A stretch of DNA of 64,000 bases from Humisphaera borealis (GCF_015169395.1 NZ_CP063458.1:310001-374000); one strand, 5' to 3'. Positions 35,822-45,327 are shown, numbered from the stretch's first letter. Numbers and translations are program-made. Notes: a model not told the origin generated them from the letters alone.

Positions 35822-38743
35822 ATGACACGTTCCCTGACATTGCTCATCTCACTGGTGATCCCGCTCGTCAGCATGGCCGACACGCCGGCGCGACCCCAGG
35901 CGAAGGACTTGTCGGCTGCGATCAAGAAGGTGACCGACGAACTCGCAGCTTATCGAGCGGCGGCCGATACCCTCGCTCCACGCGATGCCGCCACCCAGTG
36001 GCTGACGCTGTACGACCGCACGTCGGCGGTCTGGCTGCAGGGACGCAGCGGATCGGCTGCGGTCCGCAAGCGGGTGGAAGAGGTGCACCGCGACTTTCTG
36101 GCATCGCTCCCGCCGCCGGCAACCTGGCGGGAACTGTCGGCGCAGATCGACGCCCGACCCGCCCCCGCTGACGCTGACGGGAGTGTTCGCTATAGCGCCC
36201 TGCGCGTGCTGAGTCGCCTGCTTGCCGGCGATGGCCGCGGCCGTGAAGACGCGTTGCAGGCGCTGCGGGATGCCGTCGGCAGCGGCGACGCGGTCGCCGG
36301 TCTCGGCGCCGACGAAGACTCCGCCTCGCTCGACCAGCTCATTGGCACCCTCGCCGCAGGCCGCGGCCTCACCGAGCAGTTCGAGAAGGAACTCGAACTC
36401 CTCGGCCCCGACCCCGATCAGACAATCGCAATACCCGACCTTTACCGGCAGGCGAATCCGGCGAATGCCGAAGCCATGCTCAAGGCGGCGGTCGTCGGCG
36501 AAGCGCGGATTGAGCTCTCCGGCGGCGACTACACCGACCGGCGTGTACTCGACCTGGCCCGCAAGCATGTCAGCTCGATGAAGATGCCGCACTTCGAGCT
36601 TGTGCAGGATGAGGCGGCGCTGGATCTGTTCGATGAGATGGAGCGCCGTTTCCCTGACGACGCCAAAGCCGACAAGGCTCGCATTCGGCGTGGCGAGCCG
36701 CCATGGAATACGGGCACACGAGCCCTCGATCGCTATAAAGCCAGGCGGTTGCAGCTTTGCAGGCTGATCCGCGAAGGCAGGACAGACGAAGCTCAGAAGG
36801 TTCAAGCGCGGCTGATGGCCGATGATGCGATTGAGTCGACGGCGGATGACGAAGGCCTGCTTTCGTTCGATATCCTGCTCGAAGACCTCGAATGGACCGA
36901 CGCACGCTTGAACACCGTCCTGGCGCTATTGAAGAAGCACCCCCAAGCGCCGCTGTGGCAGGTGGCCGGCCGGGGTGCCTTGCGTCTGGGCAAGCTTCAG
37001 AGCTGGATCGAACTCGCCGACGGCGTTCAACCTGACGTCGCCGCAACCGCCTACGACGGGACGCCCCTGCGTGATCTGGTCGTCAATGTATTGCTGCTCG
37101 CCGATCGAAACGATGACGCAATGGCACGGCTCCGGCGGTTGCCTGCGCCCGATAAGAGCACTATCGATGACATCTACTCCGCCGCTTCCCTGGCCGCACT
37201 GGGCGACCAGCGCAAATCGGAGAAGGACGTCGCGCTGGCGGTCGACTGGATGCGGCAGGCGTGGCGGCGGATGTCCAGGCAGGCGGCGTCCGGTGACGAC
37301 TCGGACCAGCTCGATGCAGCCGCGGCTGCCCGGTACTTCTCAGACGCGCTGCTTCTGCAGAAAAAGGCACCTGAAGCCGCCGCGACGCTGCTCGAAGCGG
37401 CAGAGGTCTGCCGATCGCACGCAAGCCTGTCCCCGGCGCTCCTGGCCGAGGCCCTCGCGATTTACCTTGATGCGGGCAAGCCGACACAGGCGGTAGAACT
37501 ACTCGATACCGCCGAGCATTGGCACGCCGACGACCTCGTGTCGCAGGTGAGCCAGCGGGCGCGCGATCGTCGGCGGTTGGGAACCGTCGCCGGTGCGGCA
37601 TTGCTGCAGTCGGGGAAGCGACCGGCGGGCATCAAGGCGATCGAGTCGTCGCTTGCTTATGACGTCGATCAACCGGCGGCGTACCGTGCGCTCCTGGCCG
37701 CCGCCGCAGGCTCGGAAGATGCGATGCGCGAAGTTCTGGCCGCGTTCGGACGGATCGTTCGCTCCCGCCCGATGTCGCCGCTTCCGCTGGCCTGGAAGGC
37801 CGAACTGCTCCGTCAGGCCGGGAAGCTGGAGGCAGCGGAAGAAGCTGCCGCCGCCGCGATCGCCATGGGCGTGACGGATGAAATCGTGCTGGGTTCGAAA
37901 GACCTGTTACAGGCGCACCGGACGATGGTCGCGGTGCTGAAGGCCCAGGGTCGATCGCGCGATGCGATTGAATTCGCCGGCGCGGTCGCCGCGGCGGATC
38001 GCATTGCGGCGGCGAAAGAGTTGTCGGCCGGACCGGCGCTCAAGGCGTGCGAAGAGGCCGCCGAACTCTTCCCGGCTTGGGTGCCGCTGCGGCTGTTCCT
38101 CATGTTCGAATACATAGACCGCGGTGACACCGCCAAAGCGAAGCAGGAAGCACAGGCCGCCGTCACGCACCTGTTCAAACTCCCACTGGAACGGCTCGAG
38201 TCGCAGGCGATCGTCGGCAGTGCGATGTTGCATCCGGTGTTCCGCGCCGAGGTCGAGCGGATGGCGAAGGCCAGGCTGGAAGAAGAACCCGCCGACGCCC
38301 GCGCGAGCTACCTGCTGGGCCTTGCCCATATCGAAGCCAGCCGTGCGGCCGAGGCTTCTGTCATGCTGGCCGCCGCAACGCTGCACCAGCCGAAGTTCGC
38401 CGCCGCATGGGTGGCGCTGCGTGACTACGGCGCGACGGTCGCCGTCCGGTCTGACGCGGCGTTACACGTCGCGACGCTGCCCGGTCAGATCGGTCGAGAC
38501 GAGTTCGCCCCGGCCGAGGTGATCGACCTGCGGCGGTTGTGGGACACCGTCGCCACCGTCCGCCGGTCATCGCCACCGGCGACGACGGCGATCTACCCGC
38601 TTAGTGCCAGCAAGGCTGATCCCGACGACCAGCCCAACAAGCCGGCGGCCGAATCGGCTACACCGGGCGAAGTGCTTTCGCAGACGCTGCTGTTGCAAAC
38701 GCTCAGATCGCTGATGTTTCCCGGCCTGCCTGATGAGCTATGA
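35822..38743 (+). CDS. Large secreted protein with helical, TPR-like repeats, unknown function
   Basis: 973 residues from the ATG at 35822, which begins a signal peptide (MTRSLTLLISLVIPLVSMAD). The body is alanine-rich and almost wholly helical with TPR-like helix pairs (for example ALAIYLDAGKPTQAVELLDTA, SYLLGLAHIEASRAAEASV). No catalytic motif was recognised. The gene is divergent from the heparinase-like lipoprotein (191-bp gap) and 23 bp upstream of the FIST gene, with which it may be cotranscribed. A periplasmic scaffold role is a guess. Confidence 0.7.
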   Translation: MTRSLTLLISLVIPLVSMADTPARPQAKDLSAAIKKVTDELAAYRAAADTLAPRDAATQWLTLYDRTSAVWLQGRSGSAAVRKRVEEVHRDFLASLPPPATWRELSAQIDARPAPADADGSVRYSALRVLSRLLAGDGRGREDALQALRDAVGSGDAVAGLGADEDSASLDQLIGTLAAGRGLTEQFEKELELLGPDPDQTIAIPDLYRQANPANAEAMLKAAVVGEARIELSGGDYTDRRVLDLARKHVSSMKMPHFELVQDEAALDLFDEMERRFPDDAKADKARIRRGEPPWNTGTRALDRYKARRLQLCRLIREGRTDEAQKVQARLMADDAIESTADDEGLLSFDILLEDLEWTDARLNTVLALLKKHPQAPLWQVAGRGALRLGKLQSWIELADGVQPDVAATAYDGTPLRDLVVNVLLLADRNDDAMARLRRLPAPDKSTIDDIYSAASLAALGDQRKSEKDVALAVDWMRQAWRRMSRQAASGDDSDQLDAAAAARYFSDALLLQKKAPEAAATLLEAAEVCRSHASLSPALLAEALAIYLDAGKPTQAVELLDTAEHWHADDLVSQVSQRARDRRRLGTVAGAALLQSGKRPAGIKAIESSLAYDVDQPAAYRALLAAAAGSEDAMREVLAAFGRIVRSRPMSPLPLAWKAELLRQAGKLEAAEEAAAAAIAMGVTDEIVLGSKDLLQAHRTMVAVLKAQGRSRDAIEFAGAVAAADRIAAAKELSAGPALKACEEAAELFPAWVPLRLFLMFEYIDRGDTAKAKQEAQAAVTHLFKLPLERLESQAIVGSAMLHPVFRAEVERMAKARLEEEPADARASYLLGLAHIEASRAAEASVMLAAATLHQPKFAAAWVALRDYGATVAVRSDAALHVATLPGQIGRDEFAPAEVIDLRRLWDTVATVRRSSPPATTAIYPLSASKADPDDQPNKPAAESATPGEVLSQTLLLQTLRSLMFPGLPDEL

Positions 38744-38766
38744 CTTCTGCGCTGTAGAATGCGGCG

Positions 38767-39927
38767 ATGAAGTTCCTATCCGCCATCAGTGCTGCCCCCG
38801 ATACCGATGACGCCGTCACCGAGGTTTTGCGGTCCTTTCAGGCGCAGGGCAACGCCGGTGCCGATGTCGCGTTCGTTTTCCTGACGGCGCATCACACGCT
38901 CGAGGCTGATCGACTGGTCGAGAAGCTCTGGCTCGAGCTCGATCCCCAATGCATGGTCGGCTGCTCCGGCGACGGCGTGCTCGGCGGCGACATGGAAATC
39001 GAACGCCAGCCCGGCCTGGCGGTGATGGTGGGGCAGTTGTCCGGCGTGCGGTTCCATCCGTTCCACATCGCCGACGACTTGGACTGGCGGCACATGCTCA
39101 CCGACGAGGCGGAGCTGGCCGAGCGCGTCGGTTATGGCCCGCTGACGCGCGGCATCGTCGGCTTCGGCGATCCGTTCACCACGCCGGCCGGACAACTGCT
39201 GACGGCGCTCGATGCGGCGTGCCCCAATGCGCCGCTTGTCGGCGGGATGGCCAGCAGCGGTCGCCAGCCGGGCGAAAACATCCTGATTCGCAACGATCAG
39301 GTCCTGGAGCGGGGTTTCGTCGGCGTCAGCATCAGCGGGCCGGTCGCGGTGCAGGCGGTCGTCAGCCAGGGGTGCCGACCGATCGGTAAGCCGCTCGTCG
39401 TCACCAAGGCGAAGGAGAACATCATCGAACAGCTCGGCGGCCGACCGGCGATGGAAATGCTGCGGGAGATCGTCAACAGCCTGGGCCCGCAGGATGAAAA
39501 GCTGCTGTCCAGCGGATTGTTCATCGGACGGGCGATCAGCGAGTACCGCGATACCTTCGGCCGTGGCGACTTTCTGGTGCGCAACGTGATCGGCGTGGAC
39601 GAGCAGACCGGCGCGATCGCGGCGGCGGATTTCATCCGCGTCGGGCAGACGGTGCAGTTCCACGTGAGAGATGCCGCCACCGCCGGCGAAGACCTGGCTG
39701 CGATGCTGGAAGCCCAGAAGGGCAACCCGGCGGCGGGGTCGCTGCTGTTCAGTTGCAACGGACGGGGCACCAGGCTCTTCAACACCTCCGGCCACGACAT
39801 CGGCCAGGCGAAGAAGGCGATGCCGCAAACACCAGTCGCAGGCTTCTTCGCCGCCGGCGAGTTCGGCCCGGTAGGCGGGAAGAACTTCATTCACGGGCAT
39901 ACGGCGAGTTTTGCGATGTTTCGGTGA
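38767..39927 (+). CDS. FIST N- and C-domain sensor protein
   Basis: 386 residues with FIST_N (DVAFVFLTAHHTLEADRLVE, CMVGCSGDGVLGGDMEIE) and FIST_C (LIRNDQVLERGFVGVSI, then FLVRNVIGVDEQTGAI, AAGSLLFSCNGRGTRLF, PVAGFFAAGEFGPVGGKNFIHGHTASF). FIST domains are predicted small-ligand sensors, perhaps for amino acids, usually found in signalling proteins. Here it stands alone with no output domain. It has no signal peptide, so is probably cytoplasmic. A REPIN follows 22 bp after the stop. Confidence 0.92.
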   Translation: MKFLSAISAAPDTDDAVTEVLRSFQAQGNAGADVAFVFLTAHHTLEADRLVEKLWLELDPQCMVGCSGDGVLGGDMEIERQPGLAVMVGQLSGVRFHPFHIADDLDWRHMLTDEAELAERVGYGPLTRGIVGFGDPFTTPAGQLLTALDAACPNAPLVGGMASSGRQPGENILIRNDQVLERGFVGVSISGPVAVQAVVSQGCRPIGKPLVVTKAKENIIEQLGGRPAMEMLREIVNSLGPQDEKLLSSGLFIGRAISEYRDTFGRGDFLVRNVIGVDEQTGAIAAADFIRVGQTVQFHVRDAATAGEDLAAMLEAQKGNPAAGSLLFSCNGRGTRLFNTSGHDIGQAKKAMPQTPVAGFFAAGEFGPVGGKNFIHGHTASFAMFR

Positions 39928-39949
39928 GGCGTGGTCTCGCAGGGCATGG

Positions 39950-40087
39950 GTAGGGTGGGCTTCAGCCCACCGGTGCCTGACGAAGGCGGGTTGTGTCATG
40001 TTGCGGATGCATCAATGGTAGCGGCGCCGTTCGCCGCCGACACAACCGGTCATCGAACGGCACGCGGTGGGCTGAAGCCCACCCTAC
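39950..40087. repeat. REPIN of the GTAG type, copy B
   Basis: The left REP (39950-39971) is GTAG plus the perfect hairpin GGTGGGCT-TC-AGCCCACC. The right REP (40066-40087) is its exact inversion apart from the loop, ending CCTAC. The spacer is 94 bp. Same family as 3345-3496. It lies between the convergent FIST and aminotransferase genes. Confidence 0.9.
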
Positions 40088-40099
40088 CTAAGGCGACGA

Positions 40100-41221
40100 T
40101 CACACCAATCCGCACAACACCTCACACCCCTGCGCCAGCTTCTCATCCGTCGTCGCGTAGCTGATGCGGAAGTGCGTGTCGCGCTCGCTGAAGACGCTGC
40201 CGGGGATGATCAGGACGTTGTTGTCGATCGCCTTGGTGACGAACTGCGTCGCCGTCAGGCCGGCGGGGGCCTTGGGGAAGATGTAGAACGCGCCCTGCGG
40301 CTTCTGGATCTCGAACTTGCGGCTCAGCATCTCGTACGCCATGTCGCGCTTCTTCCGGTACGCGGCGACGTAATCGGTCATTGGCACATCGAGCGCGGCC
40401 AGGGCGGCGTGCTGGAAGGGGCTGGGGGCGCAGACGAACGTGTACTGCTGCAGCTTCGTCATCTGGGCAATGATTTCCGCCGGGCCGAACGCATAGCCGA
40501 GCCGCCAGCCGGTCATTGCGTGGCTCTTGCTGAAACCGCGGAGGACGATCGTGCGATCGTAGGCGTGCGCCGCAGACGGCAACCCCCGTGCGGCGTCGTA
40601 GAGGAACGGCTCGTAGATCTCGTCCGACAGGATCAGCAAGTCGTGCTTGCGGGCGACTTCGACCGCGGATCGCACTTCCTCTTCGGTCATCACGATGCCC
40701 GTCGGGTTGCTTGGGCTGTTGAGGATGAGCAGTTTCGTCTTCGGCGTGATCGCCGCTTCGACGCGGTCGGCGTGGAAGCGGAAGTCGGGGTAGCTGTCCA
40801 CGATGACCGGCTTGCCGCCGGTCAGGGTGAGCAGGTGCTTGTACATGACGAAGTAGGGATCGAGGAAGATCGCCTCGTCGCCGGGGTCCATGACGGCTTG
40901 CATCGCGAGCATCAGCCCGCCGGACACGCCGGACGTGATCAGCACCTCGCCGACGTCGCGGCCGAACTCTTTGCTCAGGTCGGCCCGCAAGCGGTCGCGG
41001 AGCGGGGCGATGCCCTGCGTCTGGGTGTAGCGGTTGTCGCCCCGGCGGATGGACGTGATCGCCATTTCCTTCGCGACATCGGGGACGTCGAAGTCGGGCA
41101 GGCCGATCGAGAAGTTGATCGGGTCCTTCATCTTCGCGGCGAGGTCGAAAACCTTGCGGATGCCCGAAGCGTCGACGCCCTTGGAGCGGGCGGAGAGAAA
41201 GTCGTTGAGGTTGCGCGGCAT
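40100..41221 (-). CDS. PLP-dependent aminotransferase class I/II
   Basis: 373 residues from the ATG at 41221 (MPRNLNDFLSARSKGVDASG). Fold-type I features: FSIGLPDFDVPD, YTQTQGIAPLRDRL, ILNSPSNPTG, ILSDEIYEPF, the PLP lysine in GFSKSHAMTGWRLGY, and FRISYATTDEKL at the end. It resembles aspartate/aromatic aminotransferases of the AspC/PatA group; the exact amino-acid substrate cannot be told. It is preceded by the 60-bp palindrome at 41273. Confidence 0.92.
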   Translation of the reverse strand: MPRNLNDFLSARSKGVDASGIRKVFDLAAKMKDPINFSIGLPDFDVPDVAKEMAITSIRRGDNRYTQTQGIAPLRDRLRADLSKEFGRDVGEVLITSGVSGGLMLAMQAVMDPGDEAIFLDPYFVMYKHLLTLTGGKPVIVDSYPDFRFHADRVEAAITPKTKLLILNSPSNPTGIVMTEEEVRSAVEVARKHDLLILSDEIYEPFLYDAARGLPSAAHAYDRTIVLRGFSKSHAMTGWRLGYAFGPAEIIAQMTKLQQYTFVCAPSPFQHAALAALDVPMTDYVAAYRKKRDMAYEMLSRKFEIQKPQGAFYIFPKAPAGLTATQFVTKAIDNNVLIIPGSVFSERDTHFRISYATTDEKLAQGCEVLCGLV

Positions 41222-41272
41222 GATGATGGGATTGTTGTGGCGGGAGCCGATTCTGTCCACGGTAAGGAGACG

Positions 41273-41332
41273 CCGGGAACGCGGAGCCCCAGCTCCGCAT
41301 GGTCATGCGGAGCTGGGGCTCCGCGTTCCCGG
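41273..41332. repeat. Compact palindrome with perfect 29-bp arms
   Basis: Arms 41273-41301 and 41304-41332 are perfect reverse complements around a 2-bp centre. Each arm also folds alone (GCGGAGC-CCCA-GCTCCGC), so the sequence can form one long hairpin or two short ones. It lies 51 bp upstream of the aminotransferase start codon, so it would be in that gene's leader if transcription starts beyond it. Confidence 0.9.
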
Positions 41333-41340
41333 GCATAGAA

Positions 41341-41379
41341 GAAGCACGCAGGTGCGACGTCGTCGCGCCTGCGTGCTTC
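41341..41379 (-). terminator. Hairpin terminator after the small basic protein gene
   Basis: A stem of about 18 bp with one G-U pair (GAAGCACGCAGG paired with CCTGCGTGCTTC, then inner GCGAC/GTCGC) lies 22 bp downstream of the stop. On the minus strand it is followed by TTCT, a weak T run. It probably ends transcription between the small basic protein gene and the aminotransferase gene. Confidence 0.7.
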
Positions 41380-41401
41380 GGCTCACTAGCAATCCGGGGG
41401 A

Positions 41402-41755
41402 TTACTTCTTCTTGGCGGCCGGGGCGGCCTTGGCGGCGGGGGCCGCCTTGCCGGCAGCGGCCTTGCCCGCAGGGGCGGCCTTGCCAGCGGCAGCCTTGGC
41501 GGCGGGAGCGGCCTTGCCACCGGCGGCCTTGCCGGCCGGGGCTGCGCCAGCCGCAGCGGCGTCGCCTTCCACCTTCTTCTCGGCCTTCACCACGGCCGCC
41601 TTGCGGTGGCCGACTTTCGGAAGGCCCAGCGGGCTGTTCTTGGTTTCGGACCACTTTTCCGCTTCCTTGAGCTTAAGGAGGCGTTCGCCACGCGTCAGGA
41701 CGTTGCGATGGCGGACCAGGGTGCTTGCGCTCTTGAGGCTGCGATCAAGGGACAT
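41402..41755 (-). CDS. TIGR04137-type small basic protein with histone-H1-like Ala/Lys/Pro tail
   Basis: 117 residues. Residues 1-53 (MSLDRSLKSASTLVRHRNVL, TRGERLLKLKEAEKW, GLPKVGH) match the small basic protein known from Chlamydiae, Verrucomicrobia and Planctomycetes, usually only about 50-60 residues long. Residues about 68-117 form an added low-complexity tail of GKAAPA/AKAA repeats ending KKK, like bacterial histone-H1 or HU tails. AGAGGA precedes the start. A good promoter lies at 41867-41895 and a terminator follows, so it is a single-gene unit. A nucleic-acid-binding role is inferred from charge. Confidence 0.82.
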   Translation of the reverse strand: MSLDRSLKSASTLVRHRNVLTRGERLLKLKEAEKWSETKNSPLGLPKVGHRKAAVVKAEKKVEGDAAAAGAAPAGKAAGGKAAPAAKAAAGKAAPAGKAAAGKAAPAAKAAPAAKKK

Positions 41756-42024
41756 CGTACTTTCCTCTGAAATCTCTGGCCGATTCGCGGAAACGAACCG
41801 GGTTGCTTCCTACCTGCCGCATGCCCACTGGCGCTGTCGCCGCTTTAAGGCAAAATCGGGGCGGGGATCATACAATGCCGTGTCGGATTCGACAACACGT
41901 GCGGCGGACAAGGTTTGCAGAACCGCGCAGAATCTGATGACGGTCACCCGCTTCGCGCCCGATTGACGCCCGCAAACTCGCACGTAGACCCTTGCCGCTG
42001 CTTCGATTAGAACAACGGTCGCCC
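41756..42024. other. Divergent intergenic region (269 bp)
   Basis: It holds the promoter of the small basic protein (41867-41895, minus strand) and an about 110-bp leader for it. The plus-strand half leads to the secreted protein at 42025; no clear promoter for that gene was recognised. No further gene is seen. Confidence 0.5.
41867..41895 (-). promoter_or_regulatory. Sigma-70-type promoter of the small basic protein gene
   Basis: On the minus strand TTGTCG (-35, 41890-41895) and TATGAT (-10, 41867-41872) are separated by exactly 17 bp, matching 4/6 and 5/6 of the consensus. Transcription would start near 41860, about 105 bp before the start codon. Confidence 0.65.
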
Positions 42025-42852
42025 ATGCCCAGCCCCGCGCCGAACCGTCGCCGACTGCCGTTGCACCCCCTGTCGGTCTGTGCAGGGGTTGCGGCGATCT
42101 TCGCCGGCAGCGGCTCTTTGCGCGGGCAGGCCCGGCCGTCGAGCCTGCCGGCAGCAACGCTTCCGTCGTCAAGTCAGCCGGCGACTGTTGCCTCGGCGCG
42201 CAGTGCCGACGCGCCACCCGCCACATCCGGTGCGACCCAGCCCGGCACCCGTCCGGCGAGCCAACCGGTCTACACCCTTGCCACCCCTCGCGAGACACTG
42301 AAATACTTCGCCGCGGCGTTGCGGGATGGCGACGTACAAAGGCTGCGGCGGGCGGTGATTTCCGGCGGCGACGCCGACGAACGCATGGTCACCGCGATTG
42401 CCGATATGGCGCGTGCTTTGGCAACGCTTCATGCCGCCGCCAAGGAAACCTATGGCCCGGACGCCGCCGCCCGTTTCACCGAAGACACCGCCGCCGGTTT
42501 CGAACAAACGCTCGCGAAGATTGACGCGGCGGAGGTGGTCATCGATCACGACGCCGCCACGGTGCGATATCCCGATGACAAGGACCATCCTTACGAGTTG
42601 CGGCGGGTGGGGGAGGAATGGAAGGTGCCTGCGACGCAGTTCACACAAGGTGTCGAGCCCCCCGTTCTCGAACGCCGCATCGGCGAACTGACGGTTCAGA
42701 CCCGCATCGTGATCGACATGGCGAGAGAGATCACCACCGGCAAACACAAGTCGGCCGACGCCGCCGGTTTGGCCTGGCGGAGCAAGATGATGGCCGCGCT
42801 ATCGGGAGACCTGCCCGGCAGCAGGGCGGCGACCAAGCCGAAGGGGCAGTAG
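42025..42852 (+). CDS. Secreted protein of unknown function with Ser/Thr/Pro-rich linker
   Basis: 275 residues from the ATG at 42025. A basic N-terminus and hydrophobic stretch (HPLSVCAGVAAIFAGSGSL) suggest export. Residues about 45-85 are a Ser/Thr/Pro/Ala linker. A compact helical/beta domain follows (TPRETLKYFAAALRDGDVQR, later VIDHDAATVRYPDDKDHPYE, LRRVGEEWKVP), resembling the NTF2-like proteins with a beta strand before W-K-V-P. This resemblance is weak, and I assign no function. Confidence 0.7.
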   Translation: MPSPAPNRRRLPLHPLSVCAGVAAIFAGSGSLRGQARPSSLPAATLPSSSQPATVASARSADAPPATSGATQPGTRPASQPVYTLATPRETLKYFAAALRDGDVQRLRRAVISGGDADERMVTAIADMARALATLHAAAKETYGPDAAARFTEDTAAGFEQTLAKIDAAEVVIDHDAATVRYPDDKDHPYELRRVGEEWKVPATQFTQGVEPPVLERRIGELTVQTRIVIDMAREITTGKHKSADAAGLAWRSKMMAALSGDLPGSRAATKPKGQ

Positions 42853-42920
42853 GCGGTCTGCTTGCTACGCCGATTTGGGGGGAGGCCGCAACTGACGCCT
42901 GACTCCTCTCGCCAAACCCC

Positions 42921-45266
42921 TTACTTGAGCGAGTTGCTTAGGGAGCTGCGCCTCGGGGATGCCTTTTCAATCGCGGCTTTCAGATCGCCGACGCTGTAGA
43001 AACCGGCGAGTTGAATGGGCTCGGTGAGCGTGGGGGAATAGATGACCGTCAGGGGCACGCCTTCGGCTTTGAGCTTCTCTTTCAGCAATTGCCAGCCAGG
43101 CGCGTCCTTGGCACTCAGGTCGGCCTTGATCATCGCGACAGACTCGTCCTGCACCGTTCGCTGGATCTCGCGGTCGTTCAATACCAGTGCTTCAAGAGCG
43201 TGGCAGTTCGAGCACCAGCTTGCGGTGAACTCGACCAGCACGACCTTGTTCGAAGACTGAGCGGCGGCGAGGGCCGTCTCGCTGTAGGCCTGCCACTCGT
43301 ACGGCTTCACGGCCAGCAGCTTCGCCGCATAAAACGATGGTGCCACGATCAGCAGCGCAACGATTGTGCCGGCGATCGGCGCGACGCGCGTCTTGCCGTA
43401 CTGCAGGCAGCGAACGATCACGAACAGGCCGCCGGCGGCGACGATCGCGAAGATCATCCACCAGACGGCCGGCGCGCCGGTGACGCGTTCCAGCCATCCC
43501 TTGGCGAAGAAGACCGCGACGGCCAGCAGCATGAAGCCCATCGACTGCTTGACCAGTTCCGCCCAAGGCCCGGTACGGGGGAACTTGCGGGCCAGTTCCG
43601 GCAACGCCGACAGTACGACGTAAGGCGAAGCCATGCCCGCGCCGACCGTGCTCACCAGGAGCAACCCCACCACGGGCGGTTGATTGAGCGCGACAGCGAT
43701 CACGCCCACAAACAGCCCGAACGTGCAAGGCGTTGATAGCGCCGCGGTCAGGATGCCGAACAGGAAGTTACCGAAGTAGGTGTCGTGTCGCGGCGTAAAC
43801 ATGTACGCCCCGGCGGGCAGATTGACGGTGAACACGCCGAACATGTTCGCGGCCATCGCGACGAGGATGAGCACCAGCGTGAGCGAGAACCACGGGTTGG
43901 AAAAAATCTCGCCCCATGTGAAAACCCGCAATACCACGACCAGCAATCCGAGCACGGCAAAGCTCGCGATCACCCCCAGGCTGAATACCAGGCCGAAGCT
44001 GACGCTCTTAAGGCGGTTGTGCTGCGCGGTTTCGTAGAATCCGATCGCCTTGAGCGGCAGCACCGGCAACACGCACGGAACGATGTTGAAGATGATGCCG
44101 ACGACGAACGCGATGCCGAACACGGCGGGGATCGAGTAGCCGGACAGCGCATCGGCACTGCTGTTGCTCGATGCCTTGACCGCCGTCGATGTTCTCGGCG
44201 GGGCCGGCGCGGCGATCATCGCAGCGGCGGCTTCAAAGAGCTCGGGTTGGTTGGGGGCGACGGCGCCCCGGGCGTCGGCGATCGATGTTCTGACCTCGAT
44301 CGGGAAATCTTCGGGGAAAAGGCAGACGCCGGCGGTGTCGCAGACCTGCACGGTGACAGTGCCCTTAACGGTGACATCCCCGGTTGCGTCGCCACTAACC
44401 TCTACCGGAACCAGGACGATCGCCCGGCCGGAGTAGATGCTGAGGGGTTTGCCATCGGCCGATGCCTTGGACTTACCCGGCGGGTACGCCGGCTCGCCGA
44501 ACTTCAGCCCCTTCGTTGCCTCTATTGCGACAGTGGTCGGGATGCCGTCGCCAATCACCGGATTGGCCTGGGCGTAGAAGCCCGGGACGATATCGATGAC
44601 CACAGCGAGCCTGGCAGGCTTACCGCCCTGGAGGGCGGTGGTGTCGAGCACGCCACTGACGCGGACCTTCTTGCCGTCCTTACCGGGCTCGGCCGCGGGA
44701 GGCGGCTCGGCAAGATAACCCTTGAACAGGTCGGCCTCGGAGGGTTCTGACTTTGCGTCGGCAGCGCCGATGGCGGCTTTGATCTCTATCGCCGCCTCGT
44801 CCGGCGGGAAGCAGGCCTTGTCGTCGCAGATCTGAAAGCCGAGCTTTCCCTTGATGACCGCGTCGCCGGGCTTGGCATCGGCGGCGATCTCCAGAGGGAC
44901 GCGGATGATCACACGGCCGTCGTAGACGCTGAGCTTGCCCAGCGCCGGGTACTGCTTGATGTGTCCCTTGGGGAAGATGGGCTTACCGGCCGTAACTCCC
45001 TTGGGGGTTTCGAACTCGGCGGTGAAGGCGATCAGGTAATCTTCGGTCGGCGTGTTCGACTGGGCGTGGAATCCGGGCTCGATATCGAACACCACCGCCG
45101 CCATCGCCGGTACGCCGGGCTTCAACACGGTCGCGCTGACGGCGGACTTCGCGACCTTGTAACGTTGCTTGTCCTGGGCAGTGGCGGGAAGCGCTGTGAA
45201 CGCCAACAGCAGGAACACGGCGGCGGATGAGAACAGGCGTCGGATGGAGCGGTCGGCGGTCGGCAT
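42921..45266 (-). CDS. dsbD: DsbD-like thiol:disulfide interchange protein with two N-terminal domains
   Basis: 781 residues with a signal peptide. Two periplasmic DsbD-alpha-like domains follow each other: the first contains FDIEPGFHAQSNTP and QICDDKACFPPDEA, the second IDIVPGFYAQANPV and QVCDTAGVCLFPEDF. The eight-helix membrane domain carries the redox cysteines in NIVPCVLPVLPLK and LSTPCTFGLFVG. The C-terminal thioredoxin domain has the active site WCSNC (EFTASWCSNCHALE). It moves electrons from cytoplasmic thioredoxin across the membrane. The duplicated N-terminal domain is unusual against E. coli DsbD (about 565 residues). Confidence 0.93.
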   Translation of the reverse strand: MPTADRSIRRLFSSAAVFLLLAFTALPATAQDKQRYKVAKSAVSATVLKPGVPAMAAVVFDIEPGFHAQSNTPTEDYLIAFTAEFETPKGVTAGKPIFPKGHIKQYPALGKLSVYDGRVIIRVPLEIAADAKPGDAVIKGKLGFQICDDKACFPPDEAAIEIKAAIGAADAKSEPSEADLFKGYLAEPPPAAEPGKDGKKVRVSGVLDTTALQGGKPARLAVVIDIVPGFYAQANPVIGDGIPTTVAIEATKGLKFGEPAYPPGKSKASADGKPLSIYSGRAIVLVPVEVSGDATGDVTVKGTVTVQVCDTAGVCLFPEDFPIEVRTSIADARGAVAPNQPELFEAAAAMIAAPAPPRTSTAVKASSNSSADALSGYSIPAVFGIAFVVGIIFNIVPCVLPVLPLKAIGFYETAQHNRLKSVSFGLVFSLGVIASFAVLGLLVVVLRVFTWGEIFSNPWFSLTLVLILVAMAANMFGVFTVNLPAGAYMFTPRHDTYFGNFLFGILTAALSTPCTFGLFVGVIAVALNQPPVVGLLLVSTVGAGMASPYVVLSALPELARKFPRTGPWAELVKQSMGFMLLAVAVFFAKGWLERVTGAPAVWWMIFAIVAAGGLFVIVRCLQYGKTRVAPIAGTIVALLIVAPSFYAAKLLAVKPYEWQAYSETALAAAQSSNKVVLVEFTASWCSNCHALEALVLNDREIQRTVQDESVAMIKADLSAKDAPGWQLLKEKLKAEGVPLTVIYSPTLTEPIQLAGFYSVGDLKAAIEKASPRRSSLSNSLK

Positions 45267-45327
45267 GGTAAAGAGTATAGCGGACGGAGCGGCGAACTAT
45301 TCGCGCACACGCCCTCGCAATGCTCGG

